Assembly: GCA_030407315.1 (NCBI GenBank)
Contig: JALQPE010000044.1
Coordinates: 29,157 to 93,156, forward strand
Reading direction: 5' to 3'
DNA: 64,000 bases
Source: Asparagopsis taxiformis
Lineage: Eukaryota > Rhodophyta > Florideophyceae > Bonnemaisoniales > Bonnemaisoniaceae
Shown: piece after piece, positions 11,035 through 21,224 of the stretch
How the letters are laid out: the number at the start of each line of letters is the position of its first letter
How positions within the stretch are numbered: the first letter of the stretch is position 1
The notes under the pieces: model-generated
What the model saw: the letters and a program-made list of their open reading frames with translations, nothing else
Told to the model about the DNA's origin: nothing
The model's database searches: none
Translations under genes and position numbers: made by a program

Positions 11035-14000
11035 ATGGCCGGAAGCGACACTGAGCGCGCTGCGGAACCAAAGGATACCGTCGAAAGCGTTGCAGAGAGA
11101 CTTGCAACGACGGTAGGCGGTGATAAAACACCCTCCGGAGGTTCTGCTGATGGAGGGGCTCCGTCTGCAGCGGGAAGGGAGACGGCAGATAGCCAGACAC
11201 CCATTCAGGGAGCAGACGCTGCCATGATAGAGGCAGCAAAAACCCTTGGTGATATATCACCATCTGGGAAAAACACTCTACGCTTTCCATCTACTCCTGG
11301 GACGGTGAAATCGAAAAACAGGGAGAGGTCTAACGTCCGTGAAGGCGAGGGGAGTCCTGCTGGCATGGAAGCATCAGAAGAGTCTGTGATGGGGATTGAC
11401 ATCAACATTGTCGAATGCAGGACTGAACCTAAAATGATCAATCCGCTAGATGTTGCCAAACCGGAATCAACTTCTCGTCTTGTGCAGGAGGCCAGAGTGC
11501 GCGATCTGGTCAGCAAAATATCTACCGAGGGGTTTCTGGAAACTGGCACCCGAATGACCATCTGTGAAACAATGGGGTCAGACGGACGGAAGAAACTGCA
11601 GTGCATTGATGGAGGTCATCGTATCAGCGCTTTGCAGTCGATTGTGGAAAACAAACCGACAGTTGCTGATCGATGGAGACTGAGGAGCATTAGCGTTGAC
11701 TTCATCCGACCACCTGGAACCCGTGAAATGTTTCATCCTCTTGAAGTGATGCGAATATCGCAGAAGCTGAACGAAAAGACTCATGACGTGATAGAAGTTT
11801 CTATTGCTGACCACGTCTGTACGGTCATGAAGTTCATGATGATGAAGGGCTTGATGAAGGCGAAGGTAAATGTGTGCACAAAAGTTGTAGTCGAGAACAA
11901 GGTCATTCCAGGTTGTCAGGAAGGAATCATGATGAAGTACGTTTCGATTGCGCAGGGCTTCGGAGACGTAAATAACCCGGCGTTCGAACATTGGTCAGCT
12001 ATCCCAAGTCGATTTGCAACTGAAACTAGTCCGCCAGACTCGAATATGCAGGGATGCACTGTGGACGTCCTATTCGCTTCTGCGTTTCGAAAAGCTTCGG
12101 TGGACACCAAACATGTCATTCTAGAGCTCACTGCAATGTGGACGATGTGGAAACGTAGGAAAGGAGATGGTGGTATAAGTCTAAAGACATGCGCGCAAAA
12201 GTGGTGCTACAGCATGTGTGAAATATATGACATACTTGAGAAAGCTGTACGGAAAGAAAACTCCTGGCATTCCTCACCTCATCCATGTTTCAGGAAGTTA
12301 CATGAAGTACCGGAGCCAGGTGGACGAACACGAAAAACCATACGATATCGCATTTTGACTGTCCTCAAAGATTTCTATCCTTCCGACGCACCAACTGGGA
12401 GAGGTATACGTGCAGCATTGACGCGGTCTATGATGAAAGAAATCCGTTATGTGGTTTTCAACGGCCCAATTCTATCGGATGACTCTCTCGACCATTCCGT
12501 CGCGCCTGAAATAGGTGTGCAGGAAAGGCGGACTAGGCGAAAATCCTTGGAAGGGAATACTGCACCTCAACCACGACAACAATCCGCATCGTATGGTGAT
12601 ACTTCAAATGCTGCCATTGATCGCTCGGACGTGGTACAGAGTCCAAATGTACTTACCCAACAGCAGACACAGGGCAGTCTGGAAATATCGGATCGTGTTA
12701 ACGCTGAGGTCGGTGCTGCAACAAAGGTTGGTGAAGAGGCGACAGGGAAAGCGGCAGATTCCGAAAGCGCAAAGCAGGTTACAACGGACCGCGCAGTGCC
12801 TACTGCGCCTACCGAGAACAATTCTTCGAAACCTGGAGATTGTGAAGTTGGGGATGTGTTGCAGAAGAACGTAGGAACTCAAGAGCTTGAACCAATTGGT
12901 GCAAATCGAGGAAGAAATGACAACGGTGATGAAAATGACCTGCAACAATCACCTAGCCCAGTGGCAGCCGGAAGTGCCACGCTCAGACCAGAGCAGGGTG
13001 GAAAGTCGCCGGCGAATATGTCAGTTGGTCATCCAAGAACTGGTCGAGATGGTGAAGGAGGTCCTGAATCTAGGAAGAGCGATGGGTCTGGAACGAAAGA
13101 TGTCCGCGAAGAATGCCCCGAACATTCTTCTGGAAGGACAACGGAGGACCCGATGAAAGCTGTACGAAATCAGGGTGATGGCACTGGAGACGCTATGTTA
13201 TCTACAGCGGATGTCTGCCTACCTGTTTTACCTGAGCTGGAGGACACGGAAACACCTGTTACCAGTTCTACGCCTAGGAAGTTGATGAAAGCCAAGCACA
13301 GCAGTGGTTTCGTGCCCTTAAAGGCAAAGCCGAGGAATACGGAGACGCCGCCAATGATTCTACGATCCAAACGGAAATTGGTGGATGTCACCCCTCAAGA
13401 GGTTATTGACCTGGTGGGAGAGGATACCAGCAGGCCGCGGCAGAAGAAGAAGCAAAAGATGCGTGAAGACGCAAATTTGCAATCCGGCAAAGACGCTGCA
13501 GTCCACGCGGTTCAAGGAGGTCAGTATTCGGACAGGCAACAAAATGATGTCCCTGACAAAGATGTGGAGGAAGGTATAGAAGCGAAACTGCCTGTTATCA
13601 TTCATCCCGACAGTCGAATGAAATACTATGTGAATGGGAAACTGGTCGATACGCTTCGAGCCGAGGTCGCTGAAGCAGCAGCGAGTGCCTATTCAGCACA
13701 AAATGTTTCCGCTGAGTTTCTCTCGAGGGCTTATTTCCGAGAGAAACGAAATGAAATAGACTTGGTTGGGTTTACAATTCTGGACGGAATATTCAAGTCT
13801 TCTACTACTGCAGATGCGATCCACGAACTGCTCCTTCATTTTTCTGCGTTGTTTGAGGAACGTCTCGAGGATGCCAAGAAGAACTCTGAATCCGGTGACA
13901 CCCGCAGAGATCCGGACTGGACACCGTGGTGCATGGCTATGATGGATGGGAAAAACTCTGATGAAGAAGGTGAGAAGGGCAGAGGAATCTTTATAACAAA

Positions 14001-14556
14001 GCGGAAGAGCTTATGTGATGACCTCGAGGATAACAATAATAATCTCTATCGGAAGAAGATGGTTGTTGAGCTCGGTCTAGGTATTTGTGCGGAAGGTTTG
14101 GAATTGAGGACTAGTGGGAAGGACCCGATGGCCTTCCCCAGCACTGGAACTACTTTAGTGCTGACTGGAGAGCGGACTAAACCTCGTGCTGGACATACAG
14201 ACTATGAAGTGGGAATCGATGAAGTTAACAGTCCCCCTTCTCCGCCATCCTACTTCATGATGTCAAGCGGCGCAGATGGATTCGGCCTCGTGCTTGCACC
14301 CTACAGTCATGTCTGTTTATCCCATCCCAACAGAGAGTTATACAGAGTTCCAATGAAGAGGTGTGAAGTACCACCATATTCTGTTCTTGTCTGCCGAGGG
14401 GATGTTTATCACCACGAGGAAGGATTTGAGAGCAATAAGGGTCTTCAATACAAGTTCCCGATCCGATCTCACATATTCCTCAAAACTGAGCAGCATCAAA
14501 GTGAAGAAGGAGAATATGTCGTTGGACATTGGGAGGGCAATTCGAAATTGAAGTGA
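11035..14556 (+). CDS. ParB-like/2OG-Fe(II) dioxygenase fusion, unit A
   Basis: A 1173-residue protein. Residues 1-120 are low-complexity. A ParB/sulfiredoxin-like domain follows, with its signature IDGGHRISAL at 191-200 and a conserved extension (TFDV-like THDVIEVSIADHVC, then YVSIAQGFG). Residues ~480-860 are disordered, with a basic cluster (RQKKKQKMR) that could be a nuclear localisation signal. After SRMKYYV comes a C-terminal double-stranded beta-helix-type dioxygenase region: H1054-x-D1056 (GHTDYE), distal H1126 or H1127 (VYHHEEG) and R1144 (IRSHIFLKT). These are the usual iron and 2-oxoglutarate ligands. Substrate is not readable from sequence; DNA-base oxidation (TET/JBP-like) is an inference from the ParB partner and transposase neighbour. 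It is flanked by arrays A1 and A2. Confidence 0.7.
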   Translation: MAGSDTERAAEPKDTVESVAERLATTVGGDKTPSGGSADGGAPSAAGRETADSQTPIQGADAAMIEAAKTLGDISPSGKNTLRFPSTPGTVKSKNRERSNVREGEGSPAGMEASEESVMGIDINIVECRTEPKMINPLDVAKPESTSRLVQEARVRDLVSKISTEGFLETGTRMTICETMGSDGRKKLQCIDGGHRISALQSIVENKPTVADRWRLRSISVDFIRPPGTREMFHPLEVMRISQKLNEKTHDVIEVSIADHVCTVMKFMMMKGLMKAKVNVCTKVVVENKVIPGCQEGIMMKYVSIAQGFGDVNNPAFEHWSAIPSRFATETSPPDSNMQGCTVDVLFASAFRKASVDTKHVILELTAMWTMWKRRKGDGGISLKTCAQKWCYSMCEIYDILEKAVRKENSWHSSPHPCFRKLHEVPEPGGRTRKTIRYRILTVLKDFYPSDAPTGRGIRAALTRSMMKEIRYVVFNGPILSDDSLDHSVAPEIGVQERRTRRKSLEGNTAPQPRQQSASYGDTSNAAIDRSDVVQSPNVLTQQQTQGSLEISDRVNAEVGAATKVGEEATGKAADSESAKQVTTDRAVPTAPTENNSSKPGDCEVGDVLQKNVGTQELEPIGANRGRNDNGDENDLQQSPSPVAAGSATLRPEQGGKSPANMSVGHPRTGRDGEGGPESRKSDGSGTKDVREECPEHSSGRTTEDPMKAVRNQGDGTGDAMLSTADVCLPVLPELEDTETPVTSSTPRKLMKAKHSSGFVPLKAKPRNTETPPMILRSKRKLVDVTPQEVIDLVGEDTSRPRQKKKQKMREDANLQSGKDAAVHAVQGGQYSDRQQNDVPDKDVEEGIEAKLPVIIHPDSRMKYYVNGKLVDTLRAEVAEAAASAYSAQNVSAEFLSRAYFREKRNEIDLVGFTILDGIFKSSTTADAIHELLLHFSALFEERLEDAKKNSESGDTRRDPDWTPWCMAMMDGKNSDEEGEKGRGIFITKRKSLCDDLEDNNNNLYRKKMVVELGLGICAEGLELRTSGKDPMAFPSTGTTLVLTGERTKPRAGHTDYEVGIDEVNSPPSPPSYFMMSSGADGFGLVLAPYSHVCLSHPNRELYRVPMKRCEVPPYSVLVCRGDVYHHEEGFESNKGLQYKFPIRSHIFLKTEQHQSEEGEYVVGHWEGNSKLK

Positions 14557-14883
14557 TGAAGGGCATCTGTCCAGCCGTGTTGAAGCCTTAGTTGGGTATG
14601 AATCCGTAGAGTAATAAACACAATTCCAATAGAACATGATAAAAGAGATACTGCATGGATTCTTTATATAGTCAGATCAACTTCACAAATGTAACAAACA
14701 CCACATGCAGAAAGCTATTCTCCACAGAAAGCTCTACCTACAGGAGCTGCAAATTCTAAACCTCTTCAGTAGATGCAAGAAACGATAGCAGATAGTAAAA
14801 CCTGGTATTATATTACAGCGTTCACTATCCCCGGTAAAATTTTCAGTTCCTGAGAACAGGAGTCTGGCCGGGTATAAACTTGG

Positions 14884-15352
14884 GTGGGTGTAGACCAAGT
14901 GCACCAACCCCATTGCCTGGGGGTACTCCGGATAACCTCAGCCAATGGCGTTGGTGCACCTGGCGTTTGGGAGGCCAAAATAATACCGGGTATTATTTTG
15001 GGTCGGTATAGACCAAGTGCACCAACCCCATTGGCCGGTGGTAGCCGGATACCACCGGCCAATGGCGTTGGTGCACCTGGCGTTTGGGAGGCCAAAATAA
15101 TACCGGGTATTATTTTGGGTCGGTATAGACCAAGTGCACCAACCCCATTGGCCGGTGGTAGCCGGATACTACCGGCCAATGGCGTTGGTGCACCTGGCGT
15201 TTGGGAGGCCAAAATAATACCGGGTATTATTTTGGGTCGGTATAGACCAAGTGCACCAACCCCATTGGCCGGTGGTAGCCGGATACTACCGGCCAATGGC
15301 GTTGGTGCACCTGGCGTTTGGGAGGCCAAAATAATACCGGGTATTATTCCTA
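14884..15352 (+). repeat. Hairpin array A2: four 117-bp tandem units
   Basis: The palindrome CCAAAATAATACC-G-GGTATTATTTTGG (27 bp, one central base) recurs at 14975, 15092 and 15209, with a truncated fourth at 15326, so the period is exactly 117 bp. Each unit also carries a second stem, ATTGGCCGGTGGTA / TACCACCGGCCAAT, around a 6-base loop. Outer GTTGGTGCAC / GTGCACCAAC arms enclose the first palindrome. Because 117 is a multiple of three, open frames with a 39-residue repeat appear on both strands (14884-15552 and 14808-15377). I regard these as by-products. Confidence 0.9.
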
Positions 15353-15815
15353 GTTTCTTAAGCCAGGTGCAGTGCACTCATTGGCCGAAGCGCACTTATT
15401 CGTGGTTCATGTTGAATACAGATGCATTTGGTATGTACGCGTCAGCTCCACGAGTTGGTGCAAAATGCTGGGAAGTATGTGACTTCAGCATTATGCAGTT
15501 ATTACTTGAGTGGTTTTGGGGTAATCACCATGACCAACTCGTACCTGTTTAGCCACTTTGAGTATGAACTCGTCGTATAGCGATTGTATTTGGCCGCAGA
15601 AATTAACTGAATTTCGAGTATTACTCTTGATCTGAGTCAAGTGGTCTAGAAATAAACAAAAAATTGAAATCAGAGTTGAAACGGATTGTTCACGTTTGAT
15701 CCTTTATCAGACTGCAGTAGCGAAATAAATCTATCTTAATCGTCTCTGTATCGTCGTTATCGGGGTCGTACACTCAATCAAGCTTCTCTCCATTCCTGCT
15801 TTCCCTCATCCTTCA

Positions 15816-16691
15816 ATGGCTCCTCGCACTCGCTCCAAACCCTCTGCCCCCGCCCCTGCTCGCGCTTCGACTCGCGGTCGGGCCTCCGCTCGCTCTCGCG
15901 CCCCTTCTCGCAGCCCTGGTCACGATAACTCTGTCACCGCCGAGGTTCAGTTGTCAGACTTTCCCAAAGCTGACCACAGGCTGTCTCCCTTGGATTTGCA
16001 CAGACCCCCCCTATTCTCTCGTCATATTAGGGAAGGGAGAGTGCTTGAGCTGAAGGAGAAGTTCCTGAGGGAAGGATTCACCTCCTCAATCTCCCGAATC
16101 CTTGCCTGCAAAATGCTCCTTCCCAGTGAAGGCAGCACAACCCCCACCCTTCAAACGTTCTACATCGATGGTGGCCATCGCGTTGCGGCTCTCCAGAAGT
16201 GCATTCGTGAAGACCCGGAAGGGCAACATCCGTATGCTGCTTCATTCAGGAACATCGATGTGGCTTTGATCAGGCGCCCAGGGACAGAAGAAGTTTCCGA
16301 TGAGTACTTCACACCTTTTGAAGTACTCGGGCTGTCCATTCAAGCAAACACACTCACACATGATGTTGCCCTTGTTTCTTTGGCAGACCGAGTGTGTTCT
16401 GTGGTCCAACTGCTCACGACCAAGGACATGCTGGGTGAACCGAATCGGAAGTGCATTCAGGTCATCATGGACAGCCAGTTGTCGATATCGAAACTGGGCT
16501 ACCAAGCCATCAACAAGCACGTGACTGCTGCGAAAGGCTTCCGGACTGTGAACAACAAAGCGCTTGAGTTCTGGAGTTCCGTACCGAACATGTTCACCAA
16601 GGACATTCTCGCTGCGGAACAGGAAAGGGCCGTTAAAGAAGGCCGTGACATCAACGACGATGTCTTCAAGCAGTCGACTAGGAGGGCATGA
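15816..16691 (+). CDS. Truncated ParB-like paralogue, dioxygenase part missing
   Basis: A 291-residue protein starting at ATG 15816 after a pyrimidine-rich leader. The N-terminus is Arg/Ser/Pro-rich (MAPRTRSKPSAPAPARASTR). The ParB-like domain has IDGGHRVAAL at 117-126. It continues collinearly with the 11035 protein through THDVALVSLADRVCSVV and AAKGFRTVNNKALEFWSSVP, then stops at TGA 16689-16691. The ~800 residues that carry the linker and dioxygenase in its relatives are absent. It may be a decayed copy, or a stand-alone ParB-domain protein able to compete with full-length versions. The more GC-rich codon style resembles the 34337 gene rather than its unit A neighbour. Confidence 0.65.
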   Translation: MAPRTRSKPSAPAPARASTRGRASARSRAPSRSPGHDNSVTAEVQLSDFPKADHRLSPLDLHRPPLFSRHIREGRVLELKEKFLREGFTSSISRILACKMLLPSEGSTTPTLQTFYIDGGHRVAALQKCIREDPEGQHPYAASFRNIDVALIRRPGTEEVSDEYFTPFEVLGLSIQANTLTHDVALVSLADRVCSVVQLLTTKDMLGEPNRKCIQVIMDSQLSISKLGYQAINKHVTAAKGFRTVNNKALEFWSSVPNMFTKDILAAEQERAVKEGRDINDDVFKQSTRRA

Positions 16692-17747
16692 AGGTTCCAG
16701 AACAGTAAAAATAGTGTTTCAGAACAGTATTTCTAGTGTTCTTCAGAAGAAACAGTACCAACATCGTCTCAGGACAGTGTGCAGTGCGCCATGAACAGTG
16801 AATGTACTATTCTTCCTCGAAATACACAGATTTGAGAGCGGTGTATATTGTTCTGGAGATTCGAATGTACTGCTCTACGAAAGAACAGTAAATAGTGTCC
16901 TGAAAAACGGTGAAAACAGTATTCATTGAACACAGAACGGTAAATGTGGTAACCGAGATGGTGAACTGCTCTCATACGGAACATTGTAAACTGTTCCAAA
17001 GATTTAAATCAGTGTTGTTTCGGGTCAATGTTACTACGAATTGATCTGTTTAAACCGAACTCGGTCTAAAGCACGAACTGAAATTTCCGGATAAAGTTCT
17101 GGTCACTGGCGTGGCAACCAGAGGAGAGTAGTCGAAGAGATAGTAGATTCGATTGTAGAGGCAAAGAAGAGGGCGGACAGCGAAGGAGGAACTGGGCTTA
17201 GCGGTGCGAAGGTGTAAGATATGGGGTAGAAGACAGTAGAGGAGGTGAAGCAGTGCTGAAGATTTGAGTATCACATGGCCAAGAACAAACATGACCCCTT
17301 TTAATCGATCTCAGTTTCCTTTATTACCGGGACACAGCGGCATGGTGGGATACTCATTGTAGATGTGGCGCTTCGCCAGTGAGAGTGTACCAAAGTTAGA
17401 TGCGATGATGCAGAAGAGCTAAATCTGGAAACGGTGCGCTGAAATGCCAACTGTGAAAAACGCCGAATGGTTGTCCGACTGGGCAGTTGATAAGTATCAT
17501 TCATGGGCGTGAGGTGCTTCTGTTGGAACAGATCACAGGCAGCGCTTGCTGTCGTTGTAATATTGCGCACAGGATTGGTACTACCACCTGCAGTACAAAT
17601 CGCAGCGTCGATTGATCTCTCGTACATGCCATTCCTCGCTCCACATGTCCTAGGACAGAACCATGCTATTGCATAAGAAATGGAGAATAAGAGGAACTAA
17701 TCCGTCTCTCCATTCCCCACCTACCCTCCTCCCTCGTCTGTCCCAAC
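16692..17747. repeat. Degenerate (G)AACAGT-rich repeat, then unique noncoding DNA
   Basis: From 16692 to about 17000 the word (G)AACAGT recurs many times, for example 'cagaacagtaaaaatagtg', 'cagaacagtatttctagtg', 'tgaacagtgaatg' and 'gaacagtaaatag'. It alternates with its near complement (ACTGTTC). This is a degenerate palindromic array directly after the truncated ParB gene. From 17000 to 17747 I see no repeat or gene. Confidence 0.5.
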
Positions 17748-18467
17748 ATGGCAGCCGCAGTTGTCTCGTCCTGCACCCGCGCCCAAGCTCGCCCCACCCG
17801 AACCGCCCATGACTTACATTCGAATTCAGCTTCGTCTGCAAGCTCTATCCGGTCCTCAACTGCGCCCCGCACCCACGACCTACTCGGCAGCCTGGGAGCG
17901 CCCCTTCGCACCGACCAGCGCCCCGATGATACTTTGCAATCGCCTGGGTTTCTCTCCGATTTTGTAAGCAGCGCCTACGTTCTCATGTGCGACCTTGTGT
18001 GGTTCGCAGATGATGACTTGATGGACGAAGAGCTTGCTATAATTAACGACATTTGGACCACATATTCAGAGAGGCACAATTGCTTGGCTGGAGTGTTTCC
18101 GGTACTGCTTTCCGCCACCTCTGGTGAGAACCACGAAATCATAGAGCTACTAAACAGCACATGCAGCCTGATGTTTCTGGAAGCATGCGTGAGGGTCAGC
18201 TTAATTTGTGGATCAGATGAGGTGAATGCTGTGGAGACGGCATTGGAATTCTCGAAAGCCATCGACAAGTTGCGATGCATACGCGAAGTTTCCGAAAACG
18301 AAACAAATCGTGTCTACACGGCAGATGATTTGATGATTTTGCCAGGCATCACAAATACGGATTACTTCTTAATGCGTCTACATGAAACGTTGAACGCAGT
18401 CAGCTACGATTATATGACGATGAATTCAACCATGCACCCCACCGCAACAATGACACTATCCGAATAA
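17748..18467 (+). CDS. Uncharacterised protein, possibly the N-terminal part of a broken gene
   Basis: A 239-residue frame from ATG 17748, preceded by a pyrimidine-rich leader. The first ~60 residues are Ala/Ser/Arg/Thr-rich. From about residue 65 the sequence looks folded and helical (LSDFVSSAYVLMCDLVWFADDD, then LLNSTCSLMFLEACVRVSLI). I do not recognise a family. After the TAA at 18465-18467 the same frame continues with protein-like sequence to a second TAA at 18579-18581 and then into the next entry. A single gene broken by two stops is therefore possible. Confidence 0.4.
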   Translation: MAAAVVSSCTRAQARPTRTAHDLHSNSASSASSIRSSTAPRTHDLLGSLGAPLRTDQRPDDTLQSPGFLSDFVSSAYVLMCDLVWFADDDLMDEELAIINDIWTTYSERHNCLAGVFPVLLSATSGENHEIIELLNSTCSLMFLEACVRVSLICGSDEVNAVETALEFSKAIDKLRCIREVSENETNRVYTADDLMILPGITNTDYFLMRLHETLNAVSYDYMTMNSTMHPTATMTLSE

Positions 18468-18602
18468 GCGGTTTCTATAGACCAAGAGCTGGAGGGATTG
18501 ATATTCGCAGCACGAATTACTAGCAGGCCGGAGACGTCTCGCTACGAAATGAAGACTGGCAAGACGGTGGTAGGCAAGTAATACGTGACGTATACGGCGG
18601 TG

Positions 18603-19229
18603 ATGGGTGGCAGTGAATTGCGCTGCACGATAAAAAGTCAATTCTCAAGCGGAGAGCGCAGAAGCTACCGCATACTGGAAACGAGGTCAGCGGCTAGTGT
18701 TCCTTTGCATGAAAGCGCCGAACAAGATGAAGATTGTAAAGAAGTAATCAATTCATTTCTGTCGGGCGAGTGTGGACAAGAGGCGGCGAGATGGGCTCTT
18801 GACCGAATTGTTGAGGGACAGATTAAGGTGAGCGAGAACTCATCTTGCAGTATCAAGCATTGCGTTGAAACATATGCAGACGGTCCGGGAGTTTTGCGCA
18901 TTGATCGTTGCATCTCTGCTTTGACAATACAGGAGCGTCTAGTGCTGTATCACAGCGGGAAAAACGTTGGATGTCTAGTGCTTCACGAGGACCTTGAAGC
19001 CCAGATAGTGGAAATGCGAAACGGGCGATACTTGATCACGCAGAAGGAGACGGGAGTAGAGTTGGACTCGTCCGGTTGGAAGCAGTGTGCGCTGAAGTAC
19101 GTAATGCAGCTGGCAAAGCCGCATGAAGTTATAGAAAAATTTGATGAAATTGTTCACATGCTGAACAGTATATTATTGGCTGTATCCCGATGCGATAGAA
19201 ATGTCAAACTCTCAACCCAGAACGAATGA
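18603..19229 (+). CDS. Uncharacterised protein, possibly the C-terminal part of the same broken gene
   Basis: About 208 residues from ATG 18603; the frame is open upstream to the TAA at 18579. The sequence looks coding (SIKHCVETYADGPGVLRIDR, then LVLYHSGKNVGCLVLHEDLE) but no family is recognised. It is in the same frame as the 17748 ORF, with only the 18465 and 18579 stops between. It ends 111 bp from the tail of the convergent NB-ARC pseudogene. Confidence 0.4.
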   Translation: MGGSELRCTIKSQFSSGERRSYRILETRSAASVPLHESAEQDEDCKEVINSFLSGECGQEAARWALDRIVEGQIKVSENSSCSIKHCVETYADGPGVLRIDRCISALTIQERLVLYHSGKNVGCLVLHEDLEAQIVEMRNGRYLITQKETGVELDSSGWKQCALKYVMQLAKPHEVIEKFDEIVHMLNSILLAVSRCDRNVKLSTQNE

Positions 19230-19339
19230 AAACCATTTGAGCACACGTCCTGTGTGACCAACGTAAATGCGAAAGGAATCAGAGATTTATCGAATGAGGC
19301 ATTGAATCAAGCGGTGCAGATGCGCATCACAAACTAGAA

Positions 19340-20386
19340 CTATGTTTGCTTTTGTACAATGCAAAATGAGTGAAACATGTCTTGCACTGTGAGGTGATCA
19401 GCGAGCTTTTCTGGCGCTTTCGTCGACTCCCATCCATCCTCGACAAATTTTATGCTCGTCTCCAAGATAGATGTCATGCCTAGATGTTTTTCTACACCCT
19501 CTGCCCCTGCAGGAGACCGGGTCCTCGATGCCAGTCCCCCCCAATACCGACCGATCGCACTCTGATCACATTGATCTACGCTAGGGTACATAAGCTGCCT
19601 GACGGTAGATCCAGCCATTCTCAATGGGAGCGGAAGTCCTTGGCATATTTCCAGAACGTGGTCCAGGGCGTCTCGGTTCTAATCGGAGAGTAAAGAAACA
19701 TCTGACATCTCCAAGGCTGCGTAGTGACAAAATATTCGAAGGCTTCTTTCAGCGTCAGAGTTTCCAGGGTCGATCTCTGCACAAAGGTTGTGACTAAATA
19801 CATCGGAAACAACTCTGCTGCTTGTGGATGTCAGAATCTTCAATGATGTACAGTTGTTCCCTTGCACGGCTTGACACGTAGCACAGGCCAATCTGTACTC
19901 ATCTGCATTGACATCGCTAACGTCATCGAATAGAAGCAGGAAGTGCTTCATGGACAAAGGATGGTTGATCATCATGCAGTGCGTATCTTCTGAAGCAGCG
20001 AGCTACTTGAAATCTGCTACAAAATCTGGACATGCGGATTTGACAAGCAACTCGAGTTGGCGGATGAAGGAGGAGAGTGTTATGTCATGACCAAGTCTGA
20101 AAAACCACAAGCCATCGCGGTATTTGTCGCTGATCTCCTCGTCATTACCGAGAGCACAGAGGATAGTAGTCTTCCCTGCGCCACCAATACCAACAAGCAC
20201 GACGGAATTAACGCCTGGGTCTTCAGACAGAAGGGCGTACTTCACAGCGCTTTCTGGAGTCGTGGAGGATGGCGATAAATCCAGTACCGGGGGCAGAATG
20301 ATTGGAACGTAGAAAGGTCTCCTGAGGAATTGCGGCTGGGGATGAGACGTGCAGATGGATCTGATGAATTTGGAGCGGGGGAACAT
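19340..20386 (-). pseudogene. NB-ARC (STAND) ATPase with two in-frame TAG stops
   Basis: A single frame on the minus strand shows the NB-ARC order. The P-loop is VLVGIGGAGKTTIL (about 20230-20190), Walker B/kinase-2 is HFLLLFDDVSD, RNBS-B-like is LKILTSTSS, and the GLPL motif is ICQGLPLPLR (near 19640). TAG codons at 20003-20005 and 19679-19681 interrupt it. The frame does not shift, so all three pieces read in phase to a TAG at 19340. I see no plausible short intron over either stop. Sensor and repeat domains expected after NB-ARC in immune-type proteins are not recognisable. The likely status is a recently inactivated gene. Downstream repeats may never have been present. Confidence 0.65.
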
Positions 20387-21224
20387 GGAGACGTGGAGGA
20401 TGTCAGAGTTGCAGACGAGATGGCTGATGCGCTGGAATGGGCGGCGGATGCGATGGTTCGGTGAGACGTCGGTTGATTTGCGCGGTTAAAACGAAAAGTT
20501 GGGTTAGGTGAGCTTAGATTGGAGCGGTTTGATGGCGGAGCAAAGCGCAATTGCCCATTATGGACGAGAGAATGTTGTTTCCTGTGGAGAAGACCGGGAG
20601 ACTAACAGGACGGTAAGACCAAAAGCTGTGGATGTCGCATGAGCGGGTTGCCATCGACAAGACGGCGTGTGACGACCTATTCAGGCTGATTTTGGGCGTC
20701 TTGTATGTCTGAAAATTGTAAGCTAATACAAGACAGCCTGTCATACGCACTGTCGTCGAGACCAGGATATGATCAGATACATAGTAAACTTGGACGGAAG
20801 CCGACCAGAGTTCTAAAGCAACATGGGACTTCCACTCACGCCATTCAACGAGGCATAATTCTATATCCGGGAATGGCAGGAACCAATCAGAGGAACTCGT
20901 CCAATCACTCGCTTCCGATATTTTCGATTTCCTTTTCGTCTCTATCACATGTTGTCCACCTAGATTACACTGTTTTCCCGGCCACAAATTAGTAGTCGCC
21001 GTACTTGCGAGAAATATGATGACAAGTACAGCTCTCAAAGTGGGCAAGGCACCTATGGGTTTATGCTTCAGCGTCTTTGCGTCTAGTAATGTATCTCTGG
21101 CGCAGTGCGGCTGTAGTGTACGCGATTCAAATGGAGATCCCAAATTGGGGTGTACTGAAGGTCGTGCAGGCGATGAACACACGTGTAGCCAGGACACATT
21201 ATGCTACACGTGTTATGGTCAGCG
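20387..21224. other. No clear gene
   Basis: A 227-codon frame lies on the minus strand (20514-21197), and a short Cys-rich 86-codon frame on the plus strand starts at 21016 (QCGCS, LCYTCYG, HECIC). Neither has a recognisable domain, and the plus-strand one runs into the tandem repeat that follows. I do not call either as a gene. Confidence 0.4.

Noticed and set aside
14808..15552. Two long frames, one on each strand, with perfect 39-residue repeats
   Set aside because: The 117-bp repeat period is a multiple of three and the unit has no stops, so both frames follow from the tandem array. No unique protein sequence of substance flanks them.
20514..21197. 227-codon minus-strand frame upstream of the NB-ARC pseudogene
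   Set aside because: It is in a different frame from the NB-ARC sequence, has no recognisable domain, and its amino-acid pattern looks like random translation.
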